A stretch of DNA of 64,000 nucleotides, taken from NCBI RefSeq assembly GCF_003594935.2, contig NZ_CP043342.1, forward strand, positions 2,294,001 through 2,358,000. The letters run 5' to 3'. This stretch comes from Enterobacter huaxiensis. GTDB taxonomy: Bacteria > Pseudomonadota > Gammaproteobacteria > Enterobacterales > Enterobacteriaceae. Positions 1-7,651 of the stretch are shown here, piece after piece. The notes below the pieces were generated by a model that worked only from the letters and a program-made list of their open reading frames with translations, ran no database searches and had not been told where the DNA came from. How positions within the stretch are numbered: position 1 is the first letter of the stretch; each line of letters starts with the position of its first letter. A program made the translations under genes and the position numbers.

Positions 1-236
1 GGGATTGTCGTTTCCGGCTTCACGACTTCCGGCAGGCCGCCTCCCGCGGCGGGAAGGGTGTAGCGGCCATTAACCACGTCGAAATCCAGGCGCAGCAGCG
101 GGCCGTTTGCCGTTTTACGCACGAAGCGACCGTTGTTGGCGGTATCCTGCGGCGTCAGGCCAAAATCAAGAAACTGCACGCCGCTGTTGGCGATGAGCGT
201 TACGCTCTGTTTGTAATCGCAAAGATTAACCAGCAT
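1..236 (-). CDS. srfB: SrfB-like protein, N-terminal fragment (runs off window)
   Basis: Reading the minus strand from the ATG at 236 gives an open frame of 78 residues to the window edge, starting MLVNLCDYKQSVTLIANSG. This is the beginning of the SrfB family, named in Salmonella as an SsrB-regulated locus and found as srfABC in many enterobacteria; its biochemical role is unknown. The start lies 5 bases past the srfA stop, so the two genes are almost certainly co-transcribed. Only the N-terminus is visible, so nothing can be said about the integrity of the rest. Confidence 0.75.
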   Translation of the reverse strand, partial: MLVNLCDYKQSVTLIANSGVQFLDFGLTPQDTANNGRFVRKTANGPLLRLDFDVVNGRYTLPAAGGGLPEVVKPETTI

Positions 237-240
237 AGGG

Positions 241-1572
241 TCAGGCACCTGCTTTCTTGAACGTCAGTGGAACAACGGTTTTGGCGTCATACCGTGCGCT
301 GCATTCCGCCACATCGCTGGTGCCGGCTTTGCAGGCGACCTCAGGCATCGGATAGCGCGAACCGTCCGTGCAGCGAGCGTTACCGCGGGTTTTGATCATC
401 AGCTCGCCGTTGCTGTGCAGCCCGGAGAAGACCTCAACGCGGCAAACGATATTGTCACCGTGAACCACGCGGGCCGTGCCTTTGTTGTTCTGGATCTGAT
501 AGCGCAGGGACGGTGGTTTGCCGGTCACCGGATCTTTAACGTCCAGCATGGCGCGCCAGGTGCCGTTCAGGAAGCGCGTCGAACCGGCTTTGACCTGGTT
601 GGCCTCCATGACCATGGCATCTTTCGGGATCGCGGCTATAACGACGGGCTCGGGAGCGGGCTCTACCGCTTTCGGCGCAAGAACGTCGGCCTGATGCAGC
701 GGAAGCGTCAGTGCCAGTGGTTCGACCGTCTTAACGGGTTTAGGGGCGATGGCTACGGGCGCAGGGGCTGGCATAGCCACGACGGGCTCCGCAGAGGGTG
801 CCGGCTTCGGCCATAACAGCGGGGTGGCAACGGCCGCCACAATCACTGCTGCTACAGGCAGCGACCACAGGGGGACGCGGCGTTTTTTGGGGACAATTAC
901 CGGTGCGGGTTCTTCAACAGGCGGAACGCTCATCCGCACTGGTTCTGGCTCGTAAAGCGCATCGTCGGTGATTCGAACGGTCGTTGCGGGGGTAATAAGC
1001 GGCTCGTCGGCTTGTTCAAACGTGACAACCGGCATCGGCTCGGGTTCGGGTTCGGGATCGTCAATAACCACCGGGTCAGGCTCGGGAACGAGGGCTTGAC
1101 GCAGACAGGCGAGCACGTCGTCGCGCGCATTCTCGTTAAGGTTCACAAAGCCCCAGAAGCAAATAACCGGCTTGCCGTCGACCAGGAACAGGAAGTTTTC
1201 GCCGGGGAACTGAAAGGCTTTCGAAAGCAGGGAGCCAAACAGCTGCTGTGCCGTTTTGGGGGACTGCATACACTTTTTGCTCAGCGATTCAACGCTGGCG
1301 AGGGTGTTTTCCAGGTAGCGCAGCGCGCGGTAGCGATCGTCTTCATCTGCCGCTTTCCAGCTTAAGACCGCACCGTCAACGGGAGAATACCAGTCAACGC
1401 GATCCCCGCCGTCGTTCACCTGAGGAATGGCCAGACAATCCACAATGGCCTGTTGCCTGCGCAAACGAAGCGCTTCACGGATTTGCAACGCTGATTCAAA
1501 AACGGCCTGTCCGCCGCCGCCAACGGCCTGAAAATCATCCAGATTACCGCTGCGTAAAAGTGTTTTTGCCAC
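241..1572 (-). CDS. srfA: SrfA-like protein with one central membrane segment
   Basis: This 443-residue protein resembles SrfA of the enterobacterial srfABC locus, whose function is not established. An N-terminal globular part (about 1-160) is followed by an acidic proline-rich linker (PEPEPEPMP near 172-180). A KKRR stop-transfer cluster (about 229-232) precedes a single hydrophobic segment at about 233-255. A second Pro/Ala-rich stretch (about 256-320) leads to a C-terminal domain with several cysteines. The arrangement suggests a bitopic inner-membrane protein with the N-terminus in the cytoplasm (inference). It is first in the visible operon, 5 bases upstream of srfB. The start at 1572 is the only reasonable ATG. 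Confidence 0.75.
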   Translation of the reverse strand: MAKTLLRSGNLDDFQAVGGGGQAVFESALQIREALRLRRQQAIVDCLAIPQVNDGGDRVDWYSPVDGAVLSWKAADEDDRYRALRYLENTLASVESLSKKCMQSPKTAQQLFGSLLSKAFQFPGENFLFLVDGKPVICFWGFVNLNENARDDVLACLRQALVPEPDPVVIDDPEPEPEPMPVVTFEQADEPLITPATTVRITDDALYEPEPVRMSVPPVEEPAPVIVPKKRRVPLWSLPVAAVIVAAVATPLLWPKPAPSAEPVVAMPAPAPVAIAPKPVKTVEPLALTLPLHQADVLAPKAVEPAPEPVVIAAIPKDAMVMEANQVKAGSTRFLNGTWRAMLDVKDPVTGKPPSLRYQIQNNKGTARVVHGDNIVCRVEVFSGLHSNGELMIKTRGNARCTDGSRYPMPEVACKAGTSDVAECSARYDAKTVVPLTFKKAGA

Positions 1573-1854
1573 GATTTGGTCCCATAGACTTCTTCACACC
1601 GTTACTTTAACGAAACCGGAAAGCAAGCAAACGGCTGAGGAGACGCCAAAAGGACTGATTTCTTGCCGCATAGATCGTGACGGTTGTGCTTGACGAACAA
1701 TGGCACTTAAGGCAAATCAATTTTTGCGCGCTGAATGTAAAACCAGCGAAAAACGCTGCTTTAGAATAACCTGATAGTGTTTCGTTATTTGCCAGGTGAT
1801 AACGGCTGTGCTGTTATTACTCACCTTTATAATAAAACAATTAAGGTTATAACC

Positions 1855-3453
1855 ATGTCTACAGGGAAAACACTGCTCGCCCTTGCGCTGAGCACGCTTT
1901 TACCGGCAAGCGCCGCATGGGCGGCAGGCAATGACACCATCATCTACTGCTCCGAGGCATCACCCGAATCGTTCAACCCGCAAATCGCCAGCTCGGGACC
2001 CACTTTTGTTGCCAGCTCGCAGGTGCTGTACAACCGCCTGATCAATTTTGACCCGGTCAAGAACACGCCGGTTCCGTCGCTGGCGGAGTCCTGGACCATT
2101 TCGCCGGACGGTAAGACCTACACCTTTGCGCTGCGCAAAGGGGTGAAGTTCAACAGCAATAAATACTTTAAGCCGACCCGTGATTTTAACGCGGATGACG
2201 TTATTTTCTCCGTGATGCGTCAGAAAGACCCTAAGCATCCGTACCATAACGTCTCGCAGGGTAATTATGAATACTTCAACGACGTTGGTCTGGACAAGCT
2301 GATTCAGGATGTGAAAAAGGTCGATGATTATCATGTCCAGTTTACCCTGAGCGAACCTAACGCCGCGTTTCTGGCAGACTGGGGAATGGACTTCGCGTCG
2401 ATTCTGTCTGCCGAATACGGTGACGCGATGCTGAAGAAGGGAACGCCGGAGAACGTTGACACCTGGCCTATCGGCACCGGTCCGTATGTGCTGCAACAGT
2501 ACAAAGTTGACTCGCTGATCCGCTACGTCGCAAACCCAAACTACTGGGATGGGGCGGTTCCGACCAAACACCTGATTTTCTCCATTACGCCGAATGTCGA
2601 AACTCGTCTGGCAAAGCTGCAGACCAACGAGTGCCAGATTATTCCTGCGCCGTCGCCGGTTCAGTTTGATGCGATCAAGAAAAATAAAGACCTGACGCTC
2701 CACTCGGTGGATGCGCTCAACGTGGGCTATCTGGCATTTAATACCGAGAAAAAGCCGTTCGATAACGTGCTGGTTCGCCAGGCCCTGAACTATGCGACCG
2801 ATAAAAAAGCGATCGTGAATGCGGTCTTCATGGGGTCCGGCACGGTGGCAAAATCGCCTATCCCGCCGAACATGCTGGGCTTCAACAAAGATTTGAAGGA
2901 TTACGGCTACGATCCCGAAAAAGCGAAAGCACTGCTGAAGCAGGCCGGTCTGGAGCAGGGCGCGGAGGTCACGCTGTGGTCGATGCCGGTTCAGCGTCCG
3001 TATAACCCGAACTCGCGCCGCATTGCGGAGATGATTCAGGCCGACTGGGCGAAAGTGGGCGTGAAGGCAAAAATTGTCTCCTACGAGTGGGGCGAATACC
3101 TTTCCGGGATGCGTAAGGGCGAGCACGACTCGGCGCTGTTTGGCTGGATGTCCGACAACGGCGACCCGGATAACTTTGCTGATGTGCTGCTGGGCTGTAA
3201 CAGCATCAAAACCGGATCGAACGCCGCACGCTGGTGTGATAAGGGTTATGATGACCTGGTACAAAAAGCCAAACTGACCAGCAGCCCGGCTGAGCGCGCG
3301 AAGCTCTACGGCCAGGCGCAGGAAATCTTCTACCAGCAGGCTCCGTGGATTGCACTGGCAAACGGTAAAACCTTCTATGCCACCCGCAGCAATATCACGG
3401 GTTACAGCGTTAGCCTGATGGGAAGTGATTTCTCGAAAGCGAAGTTGAACTAA
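1855..3453 (+). CDS. DppA-family periplasmic peptide-binding protein, orphan
   Basis: This is a 532-residue periplasmic solute-binding protein closely related to the dipeptide-binding protein DppA (family 5 SBPs). The ATG at 1855 follows an AAGG Shine-Dalgarno at 1842-1845 and gives a clear signal peptide (MSTGKTLLALAL..., cleavage near residue 23). The open frame extends further upstream but without such a signal. DppA-like features include YCSEASPESFNPQ near the mature N-terminus and MPVQRPYNPNSRRIAEMIQ in the C-terminal lobe. No permease or ATPase gene lies beside it, so it probably feeds a transporter encoded elsewhere, such as the Dpp permease (inference). The ligand may be a di/tripeptide or heme, as for DppA, but this cannot be read from sequence. 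Confidence 0.85.
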   Translation: MSTGKTLLALALSTLLPASAAWAAGNDTIIYCSEASPESFNPQIASSGPTFVASSQVLYNRLINFDPVKNTPVPSLAESWTISPDGKTYTFALRKGVKFNSNKYFKPTRDFNADDVIFSVMRQKDPKHPYHNVSQGNYEYFNDVGLDKLIQDVKKVDDYHVQFTLSEPNAAFLADWGMDFASILSAEYGDAMLKKGTPENVDTWPIGTGPYVLQQYKVDSLIRYVANPNYWDGAVPTKHLIFSITPNVETRLAKLQTNECQIIPAPSPVQFDAIKKNKDLTLHSVDALNVGYLAFNTEKKPFDNVLVRQALNYATDKKAIVNAVFMGSGTVAKSPIPPNMLGFNKDLKDYGYDPEKAKALLKQAGLEQGAEVTLWSMPVQRPYNPNSRRIAEMIQADWAKVGVKAKIVSYEWGEYLSGMRKGEHDSALFGWMSDNGDPDNFADVLLGCNSIKTGSNAARWCDKGYDDLVQKAKLTSSPAERAKLYGQAQEIFYQQAPWIALANGKTFYATRSNITGYSVSLMGSDFSKAKLN

Positions 3454-3464
3454 GTGCATGAGAT

Positions 3465-3537
3465 GCCGGGTGGCGGCTACGCCTTACCCGGCCTACATAA
3501 CGCACCCGTAGGCCCGGTAAGCGTAGCGCCACCGGGC
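3465..3537. repeat. REP pair (BIME) downstream of the DppA-like gene
   Basis: Two facing REP palindromes are visible. The first (3465-3496) begins GCCGGGTGGCGGCTACGCC and the second (3508-3537) is its inverted counterpart ending GCCACCGGGC. Such bacterial interspersed mosaic elements are typical of E. coli, Salmonella and Enterobacter intergenic DNA and can stabilise upstream mRNA or bind gyrase/IHF. It lies between the DppA-like gene and ydcY. Confidence 0.85.
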
Positions 3538-3556
3538 TTTTAAACAAGGAGTGACA

Positions 3557-3790
3557 ATGTCACATTTAAGCGAAGTGATTGCCCGCGTGGACGCTGCCGT
3601 AGAAGAGAGCGTCATCACCCACATGAACGAGCTGCTGATTGAGCTTAGCGATGATGCAGAGCTCAGCCGCGACGATCGCTACGCGCAGCAGCAGCGTCTG
3701 CGTACCGCCATTGCGCATCACGGGAAGCAGCATAAAGAAGAGATGGAAGCGCGCCACGAGCATCTGACGAAGGGCGGCACCATTATCTGA
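3557..3790 (+). CDS. ydcY: YdcY family small protein (DUF2526)
   Basis: This 77-residue hydrophilic protein is nearly identical in pattern to E. coli YdcY (MSHL.EVIARVDAA.EES). It has no known function, no membrane segment and no cysteine motif. The ATG at 3557 follows an AAGGAG ribosome site; an in-frame GTG at 3551 is possible but lies too close to that site. It converges on ydcZ with a 3-base gap, as in E. coli, where the same neighbours occur. Confidence 0.9.
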   Translation: MSHLSEVIARVDAAVEESVITHMNELLIELSDDAELSRDDRYAQQQRLRTAIAHHGKQHKEEMEARHEHLTKGGTII

Positions 3791-3793
3791 CCG

Positions 3794-4243
3794 TCAGAAC
3801 TGGCGGCGGGCCACCAGCCAGGCGCCCACCACCAGCATCACCGCACCGCACACCGGGCCAACCAGCGCGCGCAGCGGAATACCGTGGCTTCTCAGCACGT
3901 CCAGCGCCAGCCCACCAATCAGCTGGCTGGCGACCAGCACGGCAATTGTGGTTGCCGCGCCGACATTCTGATACCCGCTAATACTGGCAAAAACAAAAAA
4001 TGACCCCAGCAGGCCCGGGATTAACGTCCACCAGCGGATCGTCGATGCCAGTTCGTTAAAACCGGCGAAGCCCTGTTTGATCAGCAAAATGGTGACAAAC
4101 AGCACAATCCCCACCAGCGAGTTGAGCAGCATGGCGATGAGAATGGTGGATGCGTTCTGGGTGATGCGCACCATCAGGGTATTTTGCACTACCAGCCCAA
4201 TACCTGCCGCGACCAGAAATGCCAGCGTTAACGATTGATTCAT
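3794..4243 (-). CDS. ydcZ: YdcZ, DMT-superfamily small membrane protein (DUF606)
   Basis: This 149-residue, very hydrophobic protein has about five predicted transmembrane helices and belongs to the DUF606/EamA-like five-helix family. E. coli YdcZ has the same length and neighbours. The start codon overlaps the mnaT stop by one base (TGATG), so the two are translationally coupled. Members of this family often act as half-size exporters that dimerise; coupling to an N-acyltransferase hints at export of an acylated or related product, which is inference only. Confidence 0.9.
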   Translation of the reverse strand: MNQSLTLAFLVAAGIGLVVQNTLMVRITQNASTILIAMLLNSLVGIVLFVTILLIKQGFAGFNELASTIRWWTLIPGLLGSFFVFASISGYQNVGAATTIAVLVASQLIGGLALDVLRSHGIPLRALVGPVCGAVMLVVGAWLVARRQF

Positions 4244-4758
4244 CAGATTGCGTCCGGATCGCTGCGTTCGTCGAGCTGCAGCTGCATAAAGGTTAAATCC
4301 AGCCAGCGGCCAAACTTGGTGCCCACCTGCGGCATCTGCCCGGTGGTGACAAAGCCAAGCGTTTCGTGCAGGTGAATCGACGTCTGGTTCTGCGCCTCAA
4401 TCCCGGCCACCATCACGTGTTTACCGATTTTGCGCGCTTCGACGATCAACGCTTCCATGAGCGACCGGCCAATGCCTTTGCCCTGGTGCTGCGGGTGAAC
4501 ATAGACAGAGTGCTCAACCGTATGGCGAAAACCGTCGAACGCGCGCCAGTCGCCGAAAGAGGCATATCCTGCCACCACGCCCTCATTCTCCATGACCAGA
4601 ACGGGATAACCCGCCAGCGTGCGCGCTTCAAACCACGCAATGCGGTTGTCGGTATCGACGGTTTTATCGTTCCAGATAGCGGCCGTATGCAGCACCGCGT
4701 GGTTATATATTTCGCCGATCGCGGCGCAATCCTCTTTGCTGGCATGACGAACAATCAT
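4243..4758 (-). CDS. mnaT: L-amino acid N-acyltransferase MnaT (GNAT)
   Basis: This 171-residue GNAT protein matches E. coli MnaT (YncA), which acetylates L-methionine, L-phenylglycine and toxic analogues such as methionine sulfoximine using acetyl-CoA in the cytoplasm. The acetyl-CoA pyrophosphate loop HPQHQGKGIGRSLME (about 77-91) is intact, as is the conserved stretch QMPQVGTKFGRWLDLTFMQL near the C-terminus. The ATG at 4758 was chosen because it aligns with the E. coli start and has GAGAGGG seven bases upstream. It is co-transcribed with ydcZ and divergent from an XRE-cupin regulator. Confidence 0.92.
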   Translation of the reverse strand: MIVRHASKEDCAAIGEIYNHAVLHTAAIWNDKTVDTDNRIAWFEARTLAGYPVLVMENEGVVAGYASFGDWRAFDGFRHTVEHSVYVHPQHQGKGIGRSLMEALIVEARKIGKHVMVAGIEAQNQTSIHLHETLGFVTTGQMPQVGTKFGRWLDLTFMQLQLDERSDPDAI

Positions 4759-4782
4759 GGGTGACCCTCTCTGTGTACTGTT

Positions 4783-4792
4783 CACTATAGTA
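4783..4792. promoter_or_regulatory. CACTATAGTA element, mnaT side of divergent promoter
   Basis: The 10-mer CACTATAGTA contains the self-complementary core ACTATAGT at 4784-4791. An identical copy lies at 4892-4901, just before the divergent XRE-cupin gene. On the minus strand the element contains TATAGT, a plausible -10 hexamer, about 25 bases upstream of the mnaT start codon. The matched pair suggests shared operators overlapping both -10 regions (inference). Confidence 0.4.
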
Positions 4793-4891
4793 GTACGATA
4801 TTGTCACGATATTACACAAGAGACCGCCCGTACCGCTACGGCATAAGCCATATTTTTTTGTTATGAAAACAGCATTGTAATGCGCTTCATA

Positions 4892-4901
4892 CACTATAGT
4901 A
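4892..4901. promoter_or_regulatory. CACTATAGTA element, regulator side of divergent promoter
   Basis: This is the second exact copy of CACTATAGTA, with palindromic core 4893-4900. It lies 7 bases before the first ATG (4909) of the XRE-cupin gene. If TATAGT at 4895-4900 is the -10, transcription would start at about 4907, so the mRNA would be almost leaderless; no Shine-Dalgarno is visible before 4909. It is a candidate site for autoregulation by the adjacent regulator. Confidence 0.4.
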
Positions 4902-4908
4902 TGACGTC

Positions 4909-5484
4909 ATGAACACTATGACAGACAATATGAATCAACGGATTAGCGCGCGAATTCGCATCGAACGCGAGTCCCGCGGCTGGTCGTTGAGCGAGCTGGC
5001 TGACCGGGCAGGCGTCTCGCGGGCGATGATCCACAAGATAGAGCGCGGGGACAGTAGCCCAACGGCGACGCTGCTCGCGCGGTTATCCGGTGCCTTTGGT
5101 ATCAGCATGTCGACGCTGATTGCGCGAGCGGAGATGCAGGAAGGCAAGCTTCTGCGCCTGGCCAATCAGCCCGTCTGGCGCGATCCGCAGTCCCACTACC
5201 TGCGTCGCCATGTGTCCCCCCGTACGGATTTGCCTATCGACCTGGTCCAGGTTGAGCTTCCGGCAGGCAGCGATGTGCCGATGCCCGCATCGTCATACGC
5301 CCTCGCACGTCAGCTGATCTGGCTGCAGTCCGGCGAGCTGGTGTTTCAGGAAGGGGATACGCGGCATGAAATGAAGGCCGGAGATTGCCTGGAACTGGGG
5401 CCACCGAACGACTGCCGCTTTATCAATGAAACGGATGAATCCTGCATTTATCTGGTCGTTCGGCTTAATCAGTCCGGCTCGTAA
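4909..5484 (+). CDS. XRE-family regulator with C-terminal cupin domain
   Basis: This 191-residue protein has an N-terminal helix-turn-helix of the XRE/SutR type (about 11-65, with the recognition region VSRAMIHKIERGDSSPT) and a C-terminal cupin sensor (about 110-187, ending in the ELGPPNDCRFIN strand). Such proteins usually sense a small metabolite and control a neighbouring gene; here that is the divergent mnaT-ydcZ pair. It is not the E. coli SutR ortholog by sequence, and E. coli K-12 lacks it at this locus. Alternative ATGs at 4918 and 4930 cannot be excluded because no ribosome site stands out. Confidence 0.85.
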   Translation: MNTMTDNMNQRISARIRIERESRGWSLSELADRAGVSRAMIHKIERGDSSPTATLLARLSGAFGISMSTLIARAEMQEGKLLRLANQPVWRDPQSHYLRRHVSPRTDLPIDLVQVELPAGSDVPMPASSYALARQLIWLQSGELVFQEGDTRHEMKAGDCLELGPPNDCRFINETDESCIYLVVRLNQSGS

Positions 5485-5552
5485 TGCTAAAGCGGCCTGT
5501 CCGATAAGGGTCTAGTCTCTACTGACATTTGCACGACATACAGGAGCGATCT

Positions 5553-6593
5553 ATGAGTCAATCTACCACGCAAAATCGTCGCTGGGTGCTGGCCTCCCGC
5601 CCGCACGGCGCGCCGTCTGCAGACAATTTTCGGTTAGAAGAACAGCCGGTTCCCACCCCCAAAGAGGGGCATGTGCTGCTGCGCACGGTCTGGCTTTCGC
5701 TGGATCCTTACATGCGCGGCCGCATGAGCGATGCGCCTTCCTATTCACCGCCGGTAGAAATTGGCGCGGTGATGGTGGGCGGTACGGTCAGCCGCGTCGA
5801 GCAGTCGAACCATCCCGATTTCACGCCGGGCGAATGGGTGCTGGGCTACAGCGGCTGGCAGGCGTATGAGCTGTCAGACGGCAGCGGCCTGGTGAAGCTG
5901 GGCGAAAACCCGTCGCATCCGTCCTGGGCGCTGGGCGTGATGGGGATGCCGGGCTTCACCGCGTATATGGGTCTGCTCGATATCGGCCAGCCGAAGGCGG
6001 GTGAAACCCTGGTGGTGGCTGCGGCTACCGGGCCGGTTGGCGCGACGGTGGGGCAGATCGGTAAAATCAAAGGCTGTCGGGTTATCGGCGTTGCGGGCGG
6101 TGCTGAGAAATGCCGCCATGCCGTCGAGGTGCTGGGATTCGACCAGTGCCTGGATCACCGCGCTGCTGATTTCGAGGCGCAGCTGGCGGCGGCCTGTCCG
6201 CAGGGTATTGACGTTTATTATGAAAACGTGGGCGGGAAGGTCTTTGATGCCGTGTTGCCGTTGCTGAACACCGCCGCGCGCGTGCCGGTGTGTGGGCTGG
6301 TGAGCGGCTACAATGCGACAGGTCTACCGGACGGACCGGATCGCCTGCCGCTGCTGATGGCGACCATCCTCAAGAAACGTATTCGCATGCAGGGGTTCAT
6401 CATCGGGCAGGACTATGGACACCGCATCAGCGAGTTCCAGGAAGAGATGGGACGCTGGGTTCAGGAAGGCAAAATCCACTATCGTGAGCAAGTCACTGAG
6501 GGGCTGGAGAAGGCGCCAGAGACGCTCATTGGCCTTCTTGAAGGCAAAAATTTTGGTAAGGTCGTGATACGCGTCGCAGCGGACAACGGTTAA
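5553..6593 (+). CDS. curA: NADPH-dependent curcumin/alkenal reductase CurA
   Basis: This 346-residue zinc-independent medium-chain reductase is clearly orthologous to E. coli CurA (YncB), which reduces the double bonds of curcumin and related alpha,beta-unsaturated ketones with NADPH. The Rossmann stretch AAATGPVGATVGQIGKIKGC (about 156-175), the YYENVGGKVFDAVLP motif and the C-terminal GKNFGKVVIRV are intact. The ATG at 5553 has AGGAG upstream at 5542-5546. It is a single-gene unit ending in a strong terminator and is followed by mcbR, as in E. coli. Confidence 0.93.
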   Translation: MSQSTTQNRRWVLASRPHGAPSADNFRLEEQPVPTPKEGHVLLRTVWLSLDPYMRGRMSDAPSYSPPVEIGAVMVGGTVSRVEQSNHPDFTPGEWVLGYSGWQAYELSDGSGLVKLGENPSHPSWALGVMGMPGFTAYMGLLDIGQPKAGETLVVAAATGPVGATVGQIGKIKGCRVIGVAGGAEKCRHAVEVLGFDQCLDHRAADFEAQLAAACPQGIDVYYENVGGKVFDAVLPLLNTAARVPVCGLVSGYNATGLPDGPDRLPLLMATILKKRIRMQGFIIGQDYGHRISEFQEEMGRWVQEGKIHYREQVTEGLEKAPETLIGLLEGKNFGKVVIRVAADNG

Positions 6594-6600
6594 AACGGTT

Positions 6601-6621
6601 ATGGCGGGTTTTTCCCGCCAT
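6601..6621 (+). terminator. Rho-independent terminator after curA
   Basis: A perfect 8-bp stem (ATGGCGGG/CCCGCCAT) with a five-T loop begins 7 bases after the curA stop and is followed by the T-rich ATTTATTTG. Confidence 0.8.
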
Positions 6622-6845
6622 ATTTATTTGTGAAGATACGATATATTGTCTTTAATTAACCTGCACAGCTTACCGCTTCGTCAACGCTGATGAGTAAGCG
6701 AGCAATAAATAAACAACTTTGTACGACTTGGCGTTTAATACGCACTTCCCACCACCAGGCATGCGATACAGGATATATCGAAGCCGCGTCATTTTTTAAA
6801 CTGGCGCTTAAAAAAAGCATAATGTTTTTGTTATGGGAATAGAAC

Positions 6846-7514
6846 ATGCTTGATTTGGATCATTTACAAAAAGCGCAAAGAATCAGTCTTACTATGCAAG
6901 TTGAGATTAGCCTGAAAGGAGCTTTAATTACCGGTTCACTAAAACCCGGCGCCCGGCTGATCACCAAAGAGATTGCTGATAAATTAGGCACCAGCATCAC
7001 GCCAGTTCGGGAGGCATTGCTGCGGTTGGTCTCCGCAGGCGCGCTCCATGCCACACCCGCGCAGGCGTTTCTGGTGCCCGAAGTCACGTTGGATCGTTAT
7101 AACGAAATAAATGCTATCCGCAAGCAGCTTGAACCGATGGCGGTCGCTGCGGCCTGCGCAAATATGTCGGATACGAAACTCAGCGCGTTACGCACGCTGT
7201 CTGACAGTTTCCATGACGCAATGCAGAAAGGGAACGTACAGCAGGCGCTGCATGCCAACCGCGTATTCCGTTTTACGCTCTATGAATATGCAGAAATGCC
7301 GACGCTGAGCGCGCTGATTGAGCAGCTCTGGGTGCGTATCGGACCGTGCATCAATTATTTGCAGGAAGAGCTGAAGGATGTCCCATCCGAAACCTACCAC
7401 TACGCCGACCTGCTGTCCGCGCTGGAGCGAAGGGACGTCACTGCCAGCCAGAAAGCGATCGACAGAGCCATTGATGAAGCCAATATACTTTTACAACGGC
7501 AATATTTTAGTTGA
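6846..7514 (+). CDS. mcbR: GntR/FadR-type regulator McbR
   Basis: This 222-residue regulator has an N-terminal winged helix (about 15-80, with ITPVREALLRLVSAGAL) and a helical FCD ligand domain (about 90-215). It sits exactly where mcbR (yncC) lies in E. coli, between curA and yncD, and shares the motifs KPGARLITK and IEQLWVR with it. E. coli McbR represses mcbA (ybiM) and affects colanic acid and biofilm formation. The 252-base upstream gap leaves room for its own promoter. The N-terminus differs somewhat from E. coli, but the ATG at 6846 is the only good candidate. Confidence 0.85.
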   Translation: MLDLDHLQKAQRISLTMQVEISLKGALITGSLKPGARLITKEIADKLGTSITPVREALLRLVSAGALHATPAQAFLVPEVTLDRYNEINAIRKQLEPMAVAAACANMSDTKLSALRTLSDSFHDAMQKGNVQQALHANRVFRFTLYEYAEMPTLSALIEQLWVRIGPCINYLQEELKDVPSETYHYADLLSALERRDVTASQKAIDRAIDEANILLQRQYFS

Positions 7515-7622
7515 GGGATTATTTCGGCGTGCACGAAAGGTATATTTCGACTTTTTTAAATAAAAAGTCCCTAATGCAAATTATATCTGGAACGTTATTT
7601 CATTTTCGCAAGTCGCTAATTT

Positions 7623-7649
7623 CCCGGCAGCGCTGCGCTGCCGGGTTTT
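7623..7649 (+). terminator. Terminator between convergent mcbR and yncD
   Basis: The inverted repeat CCCGGCAGCGC (7623-7633) / GCGCTGCCGGG (7635-7645) has perfect 11-bp arms and is followed by TTTT on the plus strand. It lies 109 bases after mcbR and 2 bases past the yncD stop. It can serve mcbR and perhaps both directions; its sequence is also REP-like. Confidence 0.65.
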
Positions 7650-7651
7650 AG

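Noticed and set aside
1960..3459. 499-residue open frame antisense to the DppA-like gene
   Set aside because: It is a shadow of a high-GC gene; the protein is His/Arg/Val-rich with no family features, while the plus strand encodes a clear binding protein.
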